From Clostridium sp. 1001271st1 H5 (GTDB lineage: Bacteria > Bacillota > Clostridia > Lachnospirales > Lachnospiraceae): a stretch of 64,000 nucleotides of DNA. The stretch's first letter is position 1. Every line of letters begins with the position of its first letter. Under the pieces are notes generated by a model that did no database searches, was not told the origin of the DNA, and was given only the letters and a program-made list of their open reading frames with translations. This document shows positions 51,866-59,928 of this stretch, one piece after another. Position numbers and translations under genes: made by a program. The stretch is from assembly GCF_005845215.1 (NCBI RefSeq), contig NZ_SPHO01000001.1:62001-126000 (forward strand). The letters run 5' to 3'.

Positions 51866-53944
51866 TTATGAGGATTTGAAATGCCGGCTTCCCTCCACAA
51901 TGAGTTCGGCACACCGGTCGATTCCTAAAAGCCCGCTGTTTAGGATCATATAGTAGTTGGAGGGAGAGCCCCAGACCTGGCCGGTATAACGTTTATGGTG
52001 AAAGGCCCGCTCTCCGTCTTTTTGCTTCATGGCAGCCTCCGTCTTTTCTGGAGCAATCCCATATTCCTGCTGAATACGCTGCCGTTTCTCTTCTGAAGTG
52101 GAGTGGATGAAGAGGCGGAAACAGCCAGGATCCTCTTTCAGGATGTAGTCGGCGCACCGGCCGATGATGACGCAGGAACCACTCTCGGCAATCTGCTGGA
52201 TTACCTGTTTCTGGGCCTCATAGAGGCGGTCTGCCTCATTTAAATTGTCGGTATTGAAAAGATGGGTTTCAAAATTGCCGTAGCTTTGGGCGGCCCAGTC
52301 CCATGCGGCGTCCCGCAGAGAGATCCCTTCCTCTGCAGAGGCTACATATTGATGGGATAATCCGCTTTCTCTGGCGGCCAGGGCAATCAGTTCTCTGTCG
52401 TAAAAAGGAATTCCGAGAGCTTTGGCAACCTTTGCTCCAATCTCCCGGCCGCCGCTGCCGTATTCCCTTGCAATCGTGATAATCGTATGTTCAGGAGAAC
52501 GTTCCGGTTTGGAAGAGGGCACTGTTTCAACCGTGTGGTCTTTCACTGAGGATTCTCCTTTGCCGCGTTTTTTCGGGTGCATCAAAACAGCACAAACGGC
52601 AAGCGAGAGAAATACGATAATAGAAGTTACCAAAAAGGAAGTTTCGATTCCCTTCATATCGCCGTGGCTTTTTGCAGAAGCCGACATGACGGATACCAAA
52701 AGAGCGCTGATGATGGAACCGCCAACCTGTCGAACGGTATTCATAAGTGCTGTCCCATGGGCGACAAATTTAGATTCTACAGAGTTCACGGACCAGGTTT
52801 GAAGCGGCTGGAGAAGTGCCACGACACCGAGCATGCGGAACGCATACAGAATGATTACAGTCATAAGAGCTGTTGTCGGTCCGATAAAGGAGAGGCAAAA
52901 TGTTGCGCCGCCAAGAAAAGCAAGCCCTGCCAAAGAGAGAAGATAAGGGCCTTTTTTGTCCAATATTTTGCCGCAAAGAGGATTTAAGAAGGCCAGGAAA
53001 AGCGCACCTGGCAGCAGAACCAGCCCGGATATGGTGGCAGAGTACTGTCTTAAATTCTGGATGTAGATGGGCAGCAGAGTGGAAACGGACAGCATGGAGC
53101 CATAGGCAAAAATCAGCAGAATGGTTCCCAGGGTAAAATTTCTGTTTTTAAAAATTCTTAATTCCAAGAGGGGAGAAAAAAGCTTAAACTGCCGGAGGGC
53201 AAACAGGGCGATGCAAATGATTCCTACAACCAGAGGGCCGATGGTTGCAGCAGAGACGAAACCGTAATTTCCCTGATTTGATACACCGGTCAGCAGACCA
53301 CAGAAGCCGATGGTCGATAAGATTACGGACAGAATATCCAGCTTTCCTTCCGCATGCCTTTTTTCGTCCGGAAGCTTGAAGAAAGCCAGGATAATTCCCA
53401 AGGCAGCCAGAAAGCACATAATATAAAAAATGGAACGCCATCCAAAGGAATCTGCAATCCAGCCGGCAAAGGTAGGACCGAAGGCCGGTGCAAATCCGGT
53501 GGTGAGTCCTACAATTCCCATAATGGAGCCGCGTTCTTCCGGCCTGTACAGGCGGAATGCCACTACCTGGGGAAGGGGAAGAAGAATTCCGGCTCCCAGA
53601 GCCTGGATGACACGGGAAAGCAGCAGAAGATAGACATTGGGAGAAAATGCGGCTGCGGCACAGCCGACGAAGAACAGGAATACGGAGGCCAGGTATAATT
53701 TTTTAGAAGAAAAATGTTCCATCAGATATCCGGTACACGGAATCATGACGCCCATAAACAGCAGATAACCGGTGGTAAGCCATTGGCCGATTCCTGCGGT
53801 AATACCGAATTCCGTCATAATTCTGGGCAGTGATGCAGTCATTACAGTCTGGTTCAGGGAACTGATGAAAGCTCCGATAATGATAATTCCAATGATAAGT
53901 TTACGATTTCCATGGTCTATTTGACAGTTTTCATTTGTTTTCAA
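51866..53944 (-). CDS. MFS multidrug exporter fused to a cytidylate-kinase-like domain
   Basis: A 692-residue fusion. Residues ~1-460 are a 14-helix DHA2-type MFS exporter (GAFISSLNQTVMTASLPRIM, motif C-like GFAPAFGPTFAGWIAD). A linker of ~25 residues follows. Residues ~486-692 form a cytidylate-kinase-like domain with P-loop IAREYGSGGREIGAKVA, FYDRELIALAARESG, and SGSCVIIGRCADYIL. Members of this kinase-like family are usually separate proteins of ~200 residues. The reading frame is intact through the junction. It overlaps the upstream tetR gene by 14 bp, so TetR probably controls it. What the kinase part phosphorylates is unknown. Confidence 0.88.
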   Translation of the reverse strand: MKTNENCQIDHGNRKLIIGIIIIGAFISSLNQTVMTASLPRIMTEFGITAGIGQWLTTGYLLFMGVMIPCTGYLMEHFSSKKLYLASVFLFFVGCAAAAFSPNVYLLLLSRVIQALGAGILLPLPQVVAFRLYRPEERGSIMGIVGLTTGFAPAFGPTFAGWIADSFGWRSIFYIMCFLAALGIILAFFKLPDEKRHAEGKLDILSVILSTIGFCGLLTGVSNQGNYGFVSAATIGPLVVGIICIALFALRQFKLFSPLLELRIFKNRNFTLGTILLIFAYGSMLSVSTLLPIYIQNLRQYSATISGLVLLPGALFLAFLNPLCGKILDKKGPYLLSLAGLAFLGGATFCLSFIGPTTALMTVIILYAFRMLGVVALLQPLQTWSVNSVESKFVAHGTALMNTVRQVGGSIISALLVSVMSASAKSHGDMKGIETSFLVTSIIVFLSLAVCAVLMHPKKRGKGESSVKDHTVETVPSSKPERSPEHTIITIAREYGSGGREIGAKVAKALGIPFYDRELIALAARESGLSHQYVASAEEGISLRDAAWDWAAQSYGNFETHLFNTDNLNEADRLYEAQKQVIQQIAESGSCVIIGRCADYILKEDPGCFRLFIHSTSEEKRQRIQQEYGIAPEKTEAAMKQKDGERAFHHKRYTGQVWGSPSNYYMILNSGLLGIDRCAELIVEGSRHFKSS

Positions 53945-54491
53945 TAAAAAAATCCCCTTTCAAAAGCCGGCTGGCAATTTGTACAATCTGTTCCGTGTCT
54001 TCCATCCAGGCATTTTGCTGCCAGGTGCGGAGCATCTGGTAAGTCAGGCCGGCCAGATAACTTTCCAAATATGGGATTTCCTCCTGTGATTGTGATACCT
54101 GTTCTGCATAGAATGAAAACTCATTTTTGAAGAGATAGATGTTGTCGATGGCAAAGATATGGGAAAGCTGGTTGTCGAAGAGTACGGACAAAAATTTTTT
54201 GTGTTCGCTCCAAAAGTGAAAATAGACGGCCAGCATCTCCTCTATGGTCGGCGGAAGATTCTCCAGCCCGCCGGTAAAGAGAGAAAAGAGGACATTTAAG
54301 GAGTGCTCCAGGATATCTTCTTTCTGGTTAAAATTGGTGTAAAAGGTCTGCCTGGACAGACCCGCGTTTTTTGTGATATCTTCAATCGTGATATCTTTTA
54401 GCGGACGTTTGAGGAGCAAATGAACCAAAGATCTGGCCAGAGCCGTTCTGGAACGGAGCGCCGCAGGGTTTGTTGTATTTTTGTTAATCAT
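53931..54491 (-). CDS. TetR family transcriptional regulator
   Basis: A 186-residue regulator with an N-terminal TetR helix-turn-helix (ITIEDITKNAGLSRQTFYTNFNQKEDIL) and a ligand-binding C-terminal half. ATG 54491 follows GGGAGGTGA. It is the first gene of a two-gene unit with the MFS-kinase fusion, and a palindrome overlapping its own -35 box suggests autorepression. Confidence 0.92.
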   Translation of the reverse strand: MINKNTTNPAALRSRTALARSLVHLLLKRPLKDITIEDITKNAGLSRQTFYTNFNQKEDILEHSLNVLFSLFTGGLENLPPTIEEMLAVYFHFWSEHKKFLSVLFDNQLSHIFAIDNIYLFKNEFSFYAEQVSQSQEEIPYLESYLAGLTYQMLRTWQQNAWMEDTEQIVQIASRLLKGDFFIENK

Positions 54492-54511
54492 TTTTTGTCA
54501 CCTCCCAACAA

Positions 54512-54540
54512 ATTATAGCATAGCGAAAAAACTTTTACAA
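54512..54540 (-). promoter_or_regulatory. Promoter of tetR-MFS unit
   Basis: On the minus strand TTGTAA (complement of 54535-54540), 17 bp, and perfect TATAAT (complement of 54512-54517). Confidence 0.8.
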
Positions 54541-54547
54541 GTGTAAA
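54534..54547. promoter_or_regulatory. Putative TetR operator
   Basis: TTTACAAGTGTAAA is a 6-2-6 palindrome covering the -35 box of the tetR promoter, a typical autorepressor position. Confidence 0.7.
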
Positions 54548-54775
54548 TGTTTTCTGCCGCTCTCTTGGATTCTATGGATATCATGCTGGCTTGGGACGGC
54601 AGTTGCGCTGTCCTCCGGTTAAGAAAGAACGGAGATTTGGAATTTGTTTTGTGTATTGACGATTTCTTTTTCTTCAAAAGGGGTAGTGAATAATCGAAAC
54701 GGCAACTCTCATCTCAGGGGATTTCATCATCTGGTGTCTATTTAAATAAATATTGTAACGTGTCTACCAGTCATC

Positions 54776-54803
54776 GGACTGCTTTTAGTGGCGGTCCTTT
54801 TTT
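54776..54803 (+). terminator. Terminator-like hairpin before the small ORF
   Basis: GGACTGC pairs with GCGGTCC (one G-U pair), followed by TTTTTT. The rest of 54550-54775 shows no gene. Confidence 0.6.
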
Positions 54804-54847
54804 AATTGGAGGTGAAAGATGCAGATATATATCAGGAGGGAGACGGT

Positions 54848-55033
54848 ATGATTCCAATTGCAGCAGGAGTGCGGTCAGATATCAAGGCACTGGCAGGATG
54901 TCTGGAGGACTGCATGCCATTTAAGGATGGCCATATGGAACGAATCAATGCACTGGAGCGGATTATAGATGCGTGGACCGAAGAAGAAAAGGCACGTTTC
55001 GAAGCTGCCCTCAGGCTGGAGCATGTGTTCTAA
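54848..55033 (+). CDS. Small acidic protein, unknown function
   Basis: A 61-residue frame from ATG 54848 with AGGAGGGAG eight bases upstream. It is helical and charged (ALERIIDAWTEEEKARFEAALRL). A 10-codon frame (ATG 54819, behind GGAGGTG) ends in a TGA that overlaps this ATG, so translation could be coupled. No family recognised. It may be a remnant of a mobile-element gene set. Confidence 0.5.
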   Translation: MIPIAAGVRSDIKALAGCLEDCMPFKDGHMERINALERIIDAWTEEEKARFEAALRLEHVF

Positions 55034-55179
55034 TATACTGCTTCGCAATTTCCAGATGGCAGCAGAGGAGATATGGTTTGCAGAGAAATCCGATGAATCC
55101 TTTCATGTTAAATGATAGGCGGGCGGCCTGATGTTTAATTTAGGAAAAATTAATATGTTCGAAAGAAAATCAACGCCTT

Positions 55180-55208
55180 TTGATACAACTTTGAAACAAC
55201 TTTATGTT
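55180..55208 (+). promoter_or_regulatory. Possible promoter of the lipoprotein gene
   Basis: TTGATA at 55180 and TATGTT at 55203 with a 17-bp spacer, 90 bp before the lipoprotein start. Confidence 0.4.
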
Positions 55209-55297
55209 ATTCTAAGACAGAACAGAAAACATACTGGTAATCCTTGTTTTCTAATTGGCTGGAGCTGAAAGCGGTTGTGGCCGGAAAGGTGGAGATT

Positions 55298-56035
55298 ATG
55301 AAATTAAGCAAATTATGGATTGTGGCTGGTGTTCTGCTTCTTACTGCCTGTCAGCCAGAACAGACGCCCACAGGAAGCCGGTGTGCCAGTATAGGGACAA
55401 CCGTTGCTGAGGCTGTTACCCAGGAGGGGACGGACACCCGGTATAGGACTGCTCCCAGTGGAACAGCGAAAGACGAGGAGGGTACTACTCACGGTAAGAT
55501 ACCGGAAGAAGTTCCGGCAGGAACAAGCACTTCCGGAGAAGCAAAACTTCCGGATGTGTTTCCCTTGGAATTCGTATTCAGCAGCGGGGCCGGCGCGTGG
55601 AGAACTGATATTGTATTAAATCAGGATGGATCGTTTAACGGAGCATACCTTGATTCCGATATGGGAGACCGCGGAGACGACTATCCTAGAGGAACGCAGT
55701 ATATCTGTGATTTCAGCGGACAGTTTGGTAATATCAGGCAGATGGACAGCCATACATATACCATGACATTATCTAAAATCACAGCAGAAAAAGAAAACGG
55801 TGTTGAATGGATTGAAGATGGTATCCTGAACAAATATTCTGAACCATATGGCATGGAGGACGGTACGGAGTATCTTTTGTATACGCCGGATACAAAGATT
55901 GCGGAAGTGCCGGAAGATTTCCTCAATTGGTACCCTGGTTGGAATTTTGTGGATGAAGACGGGAATCAGCCGGACACACTGTCATGCTATGGGATTTATA
56001 ATGTAAAAATGGGATACGGATTTTTTGTTTATTAA
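55298..56035 (+). CDS. Lipoprotein of unknown function
   Basis: A 245-residue protein with a lipoprotein signal (VLLLTACQ, Cys18), a Thr/Ser/Gly-rich spacer up to ~residue 85, and a compact domain starting DVFPLEFVFSSGAGAWRTDIVLNQDGSFNGAYLDSD. That domain looks like a small beta-barrel found in several clostridial lipoproteins, but I cannot name it. ATG 55298 behind AAAGGTGGAG is preferred to upstream starts that lack a signal peptide. It appears to be monocistronic. Confidence 0.78.
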   Translation: MKLSKLWIVAGVLLLTACQPEQTPTGSRCASIGTTVAEAVTQEGTDTRYRTAPSGTAKDEEGTTHGKIPEEVPAGTSTSGEAKLPDVFPLEFVFSSGAGAWRTDIVLNQDGSFNGAYLDSDMGDRGDDYPRGTQYICDFSGQFGNIRQMDSHTYTMTLSKITAEKENGVEWIEDGILNKYSEPYGMEDGTEYLLYTPDTKIAEVPEDFLNWYPGWNFVDEDGNQPDTLSCYGIYNVKMGYGFFVY

Positions 56036-56351
56036 TTTTGTTATTATCCCTCACAGGAACTGCTGGAGAACGCCCCATCTCCAAAATAACATGCTTGATA
56101 CTTTCAAAACAATATTCCAGCGCCATCCTGAAGTTGATTCCGGTTTCTTCTGTAATTTGACATTCGAAGCAGAGGACACCGTCAACCTTCAGGGCGCTGA
56201 CGCAGGCCCATTATGTAGCCTTTAAAATGATTGAAGGACAATAGGCCAAAGAGGAGTTATCCGGGGCCGTGAGATGGTGGCAGTGGGAGGAGGGTCCTAG
56301 TGATGAAATGTCTGCAATATTTAACACTCTATAATATATGAAACCCAAAAA
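56036..56351 (+). other. Intergenic stretch with no supported gene
   Basis: A short open frame of ~66 codons is present but has no ribosome site and no recognisable similarity. Base composition shifts from GC-balanced to AT-rich at about 56320. It may hold debris of a lost gene. Confidence 0.4.
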
Positions 56352-56864
56352 ATGTTTATTGAGTTTGTCTCAGTTCTTTTTTTGAAGCTATTTCTAGCAG
56401 AAGTATTTCATATAAATTTTAATGAACTGTTTAGTATTGAAATATATTTGAGAACGATTATTGTTGTATGGCTAATATACCATGCACTGCAAGTAAAACA
56501 CAGCAATAGTTTATATAATAGAATAAAAAGGATTGAGAAGATAAAAAGTGGGGAATATCTAAGAAATCCCAATATAATTTTTCAGGAAGAGATTAACAAG
56601 TGCAATTATGGTATAGATGCTCAAAAAGAAACGCTTGGTATATTGAAAGCATTTTCGCCAATGGCATTTATTGTCTTGTTAGCAGGCAGATTTCTTGATA
56701 ATGTAGAAGTCGATAAATATACTTCTTTATTTTTTGGGGTTTTGATATTATATTTTTATAAGGTATGGAAATGTAATAAAAAGCTGAGAACTATTATGTA
56801 TAATAAGTGTCAGTTTGAAAACGAATGGAATGATTATAAACAAAACTCAGTAAAATCGCAATGA
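56352..56864 (+). CDS. AT-rich putative membrane protein, unknown function
   Basis: A 170-residue frame with hydrophobic segments at the N-terminus (about residues 1-18 and 32-47) and near residues 100-115 and 125-140. Between them is a Lys/Asn/Ile-rich region. Codon use is strongly A/T-ending (AAT, ATA, AAA, TTA), unlike all neighbours, which suggests recent transfer. No good ribosome site is visible. No family recognised. Confidence 0.55.
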   Translation: MFIEFVSVLFLKLFLAEVFHINFNELFSIEIYLRTIIVVWLIYHALQVKHSNSLYNRIKRIEKIKSGEYLRNPNIIFQEEINKCNYGIDAQKETLGILKAFSPMAFIVLLAGRFLDNVEVDKYTSLFFGVLILYFYKVWKCNKKLRTIMYNKCQFENEWNDYKQNSVKSQ

Positions 56865-56937
56865 GCTATGGACACTGTTTGATTGTGTGGTGAAGAACAG
56901 GCGGCGACTTAGCCAAGCAATGGAGTTAACTATAAAT

Positions 56938-56991
56938 CAGGCATTGTAGCGTTTCCTGTTTAAGAAGATTAAGGAACAGCTGCAATGCCTG
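56938..56991. repeat. Long inverted repeat
   Basis: Arms CAGGCATTGTAGC and GCTGCAATGCCTG (one mismatch) enclose a further partial stem. It sits between the AT-rich gene and the end of the GntR-like gene and may be a terminator or an element end. Confidence 0.55.
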
Positions 56992-57018
56992 TATAATGTG
57001 GGGCCGGAATATAAGTCA

Positions 57019-58434
57019 TTATTTCTTTTTCAGCGTCAATCCCAATTTCTCCTTTTCCGCTTCAATCATTCGTCTGGCATCTTCCTCATCCTGATAATAG
57101 ATTTCCTCCCAGTATTCAGCAAAACCGGCTATATCACCATCTCTCAATAATCGCTCGCCCTTCTGTACCAGTGGGACATATTTGAGATGGAGCCCGTATG
57201 CATCCGTGTGCTGCAGGGCCAGCGGATGGCCCCAGGCCAGCAGTTCATGTAAAATACGGAAGCATTCCCGCACAGTGAGCAATGGACAGCTCCTTTCTAT
57301 AAAAACGAGAACAGCTCCGAATGCTATGTAACTCCGCCCCTGCTCCCGCAGTTCCTCAAATGACCGGGCCAGTGCGTTTAACCTGTCTGGGGTAAGTGTT
57401 TCCAGGGTACATAGGAGTACCTGGCGAATCATCAGGGTCATTAACTGCAGACCCTCCAAAAAATAGCGGACGCCTGCCCTGACATCCGGCATGGATAAAT
57501 CCACAGGAGTTGCGACTGTATTGACGAGGGTTCCCTTCCCCTGAAAGGAGGAGGTGATGCCTAACCCATTCAGTATATAAATCGCCCGCCGGACTGTGTT
57601 CAGACCCATATGGTATTCCCTGGCCAACGTTGGATTGGAGGGAAGGTAGCTTCCCGCCGGATACTGGCCTCTTACGATTGCGTGGATAAGCTGTGCAACC
57701 AAAGTGTAGCGGCGCTGTGGGTGCGGCCGGTCAAGGCGCCATTGAAAGAAAGAGGGTTCTGTATAATCCAGACAATCGTCCAGGCGGGCCTTTTGGATAA
57801 AACCGTACACCTGACGGAGCGGTTCTGCTGCTTCATACTTTTGTTTCAAGCGCCTGATAGCCTCCCCCTGCGGCTCGTGCAGCAGTGCGCTGCGCGATTC
57901 GGCGTCATCCCCCTCCCGCATTAAATAGGGAAAACGGAGGTAACGAATCATTTCCCAATATAGATTTTGAATCAGGCTGTTGTCCAGCGTATTCATGGCA
58001 TACAAGTATAACTGGGCCTGCACAGAAGCTGCGCCGGGCCGGGGATGTTTCAGTTCTTTTATAAATTCAGCCCACTCATCGCTGCTCAGACTTTGCAGCC
58101 GCCAATCCCAAAATGGTTCAAATATCAACCGCCCTGCTTCAATCAAATCTCTGATGCCTGCCTCACGGGGAACAAAATACCGGGCAGCATTTTCACGATA
58201 CTGGTTAGAATCAGCCTGATAAACAATACTGGCCGATTTTTTACCTTCAATTTTAATATAACCCTCATCTTCTAAAAGCGCCAGAGCAGCGCGTGCCGTT
58301 GATGGTGCAATCCGGAATAACTTCGAGATTGTCAGAATCGTTGGCAGGCTGTCGCCATAAGCGTAAAACCCGTAGAGTATCCTGGCCTTATAGCATTCAT
58401 AGGCAACAGTATACCGGCCTTTATCAACTTCCAC
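57019..58434 (-). CDS. Tandem GntR-like regulator (two winged-helix units)
   Basis: A ~471-residue protein with two separate GntR-type DNA-binding units. The first is near the N-terminus (YGDSLPTILTISKLFRIAPS, TARAALALLEDEGYIKIEG). The second begins about residue 242 (GQYPAGSYLPSNPTLAREYH, MGLNTVRRAIYILNGLG). Each is followed by an all-helical region that could sense a ligand. Such a doubled layout in one chain is unusual. The start is taken as GTG 58434 because GAGAGGG lies just before it; TTG 58449 is the alternative. It is divergent from the GGDEF operon and may control it. Confidence 0.75.
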   Translation of the reverse strand: MEVDKGRYTVAYECYKARILYGFYAYGDSLPTILTISKLFRIAPSTARAALALLEDEGYIKIEGKKSASIVYQADSNQYRENAARYFVPREAGIRDLIEAGRLIFEPFWDWRLQSLSSDEWAEFIKELKHPRPGAASVQAQLYLYAMNTLDNSLIQNLYWEMIRYLRFPYLMREGDDAESRSALLHEPQGEAIRRLKQKYEAAEPLRQVYGFIQKARLDDCLDYTEPSFFQWRLDRPHPQRRYTLVAQLIHAIVRGQYPAGSYLPSNPTLAREYHMGLNTVRRAIYILNGLGITSSFQGKGTLVNTVATPVDLSMPDVRAGVRYFLEGLQLMTLMIRQVLLCTLETLTPDRLNALARSFEELREQGRSYIAFGAVLVFIERSCPLLTVRECFRILHELLAWGHPLALQHTDAYGLHLKYVPLVQKGERLLRDGDIAGFAEYWEEIYYQDEEDARRMIEAEKEKLGLTLKKK

Positions 58435-58625
58435 TTTTATCCCTCTCAATATTTATATTTTCGCAGCTGTTCACAGATGGAACAGATAATGATTCTTATA
58501 CTCCATATAAGTTTACTACAAAAAATACGTTCTAACAAGCTCTGTCATATATTGGGAATATCAACCCATTTCCGTAAGTCATTAATCTCCAACAACAAAA
58601 AATTCCAAATAAATGCATGGAATGT

Positions 58626-58654
58626 TTTACATAGCGGCTGTTTTTTGTTATAAT
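58626..58654 (+). promoter_or_regulatory. Promoter of the GGDEF-kinase operon
   Basis: TTTACA at 58626 and perfect TATAAT at 58649 with a 17-bp spacer, about 54 bp before the preferred start codon. No c-di-GMP riboswitch was recognised. Confidence 0.75.
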
Positions 58655-58707
58655 ATAAAACACTAAATATGTATATGGGCAGAGTTGCGGATGAAGGGGT
58701 GAGTGTA

Positions 58708-59913
58708 ATGCTGTCTGATAGCTATATAGGCTGGGGGCTGGCGTTGCCCATCTGCCTGTTTTTGGTCTATGGTTTTACTTCCATAAGGACAATGGAGACC
58801 CTGGGCTACCCACAAAAAAATGTCTTTTTTACTTGGCTGACTGGCGCCATACCAGGCGGGCTGCTGTTTACCTTCTGGTGCTCCTTCAATATTCCACTGA
58901 TGCCGGTCTATATGATTGCATTCTTTTGCCACATGCTTCACTGGCATTATACAAGGAACACCTGGGAGGAGAAGCTGTTTGCAATCAACCTGTTACATAT
59001 CATCACCATGTCAATCCATATGACACTAATCGGACTGTGTGCTTTGGCACTGAAGGTCCCAATGGGCGATGTGATTGGACGGCCTTCCTGGCGGATTATT
59101 ACGATTTCTGTGGCGGTCTCTGCCCGCGTTCTGACTGATTTGCTGCTTCCTCACCGCGGGCTGCCACTGGAGGTAATACGCACCCAGACGGGTGCCGCGG
59201 AGAAAGAGCCCTTTATGGCCTTTCTGTGGTTTTGCAGTATTTTTATGTGTTTAGACAGCCTGCTTTGTCAGACAAGCATTAAGTGGACCATGCTGCCTGT
59301 GCTGCTCATTATATGTATGGTGTTTAAGCAGTTTTTTATCCTGCGCTGCCTGGTGCACCTATATTCCGTGATGCGGGCCCACCATTTTGAAGACCAGCAT
59401 AAAGCGCTGGAGGCGGAGCTGGAACAGCAAAATCAACAGGCCGCGGCCTTACAGAGCAAACGTGACGTGGATGCCCTGACCGGGATATACTCACGCCGGT
59501 ATTTTATGGAACAAATGGAAGGTTTTCTGTCACAGGGAGGGGGCCAAGGCGGTGCCCTGGTCTATATAGACCTGGACCGCCTCAAGCAGATTAACGATAC
59601 TCTGGGACACACCATGGGCGACCAGTACCTCATTGTGTTTGCCCATACCTTTGGTGCATATTTGGGGGCAGAAGATGTATTTGCCCGGTTAGGCGGAGAT
59701 GAATTTGCCGTCCTGCTTCCTGACTGCTGTGAGAACGATGCCAGAATCCGGCTGGAGGAAATACGATTCCGGCTGGCCCGAAAGGAATGCTGCGGAAACA
59801 CTATTTCATTCAGCTTTGGCGTGGCAGGTATAACTGGGACACAAAATAATGCAGCTGAACTGATTCGTTGCGCAGATTTGGATATGTATCGCGACAAGGA
59901 GCAGCGGCGGTAG
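58708..59913 (+). CDS. Membrane diguanylate cyclase (GGDEF protein)
   Basis: A 401-residue protein with six to eight hydrophobic helices (residues ~5-220), a short coiled coil (LEAELEQQNQQAAALQSK) and a GGDEF domain with intact GGDEF at residues 329-333 and YIDLDRLKQINDTLGH for metal and GTP. It should make c-di-GMP. The inhibitory RxxD site normally five residues before GGDEF is not present (GAED instead). ATG 58708 follows GGGGTGAG; ATG 58669 would add 13 residues. A second GGDEF gene follows after 15 bp. Confidence 0.88.
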   Translation: MLSDSYIGWGLALPICLFLVYGFTSIRTMETLGYPQKNVFFTWLTGAIPGGLLFTFWCSFNIPLMPVYMIAFFCHMLHWHYTRNTWEEKLFAINLLHIITMSIHMTLIGLCALALKVPMGDVIGRPSWRIITISVAVSARVLTDLLLPHRGLPLEVIRTQTGAAEKEPFMAFLWFCSIFMCLDSLLCQTSIKWTMLPVLLIICMVFKQFFILRCLVHLYSVMRAHHFEDQHKALEAELEQQNQQAAALQSKRDVDALTGIYSRRYFMEQMEGFLSQGGGQGGALVYIDLDRLKQINDTLGHTMGDQYLIVFAHTFGAYLGAEDVFARLGGDEFAVLLPDCCENDARIRLEEIRFRLARKECCGNTISFSFGVAGITGTQNNAAELIRCADLDMYRDKEQRR

Positions 59914-59928
59914 ATAGGAGGTGGAACA

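Noticed and set aside
56881-57018. Helical basic reading frame overlapping the inverted repeat at 56938
   Set aside because: It has an internal stop and no start signal; it could be gene debris but nothing supports a call.
58450-58707. Possible c-di-GMP riboswitch before the GGDEF operon
   Set aside because: No GEMM-type conserved core is visible and the leader after the promoter is only about 50 nt.
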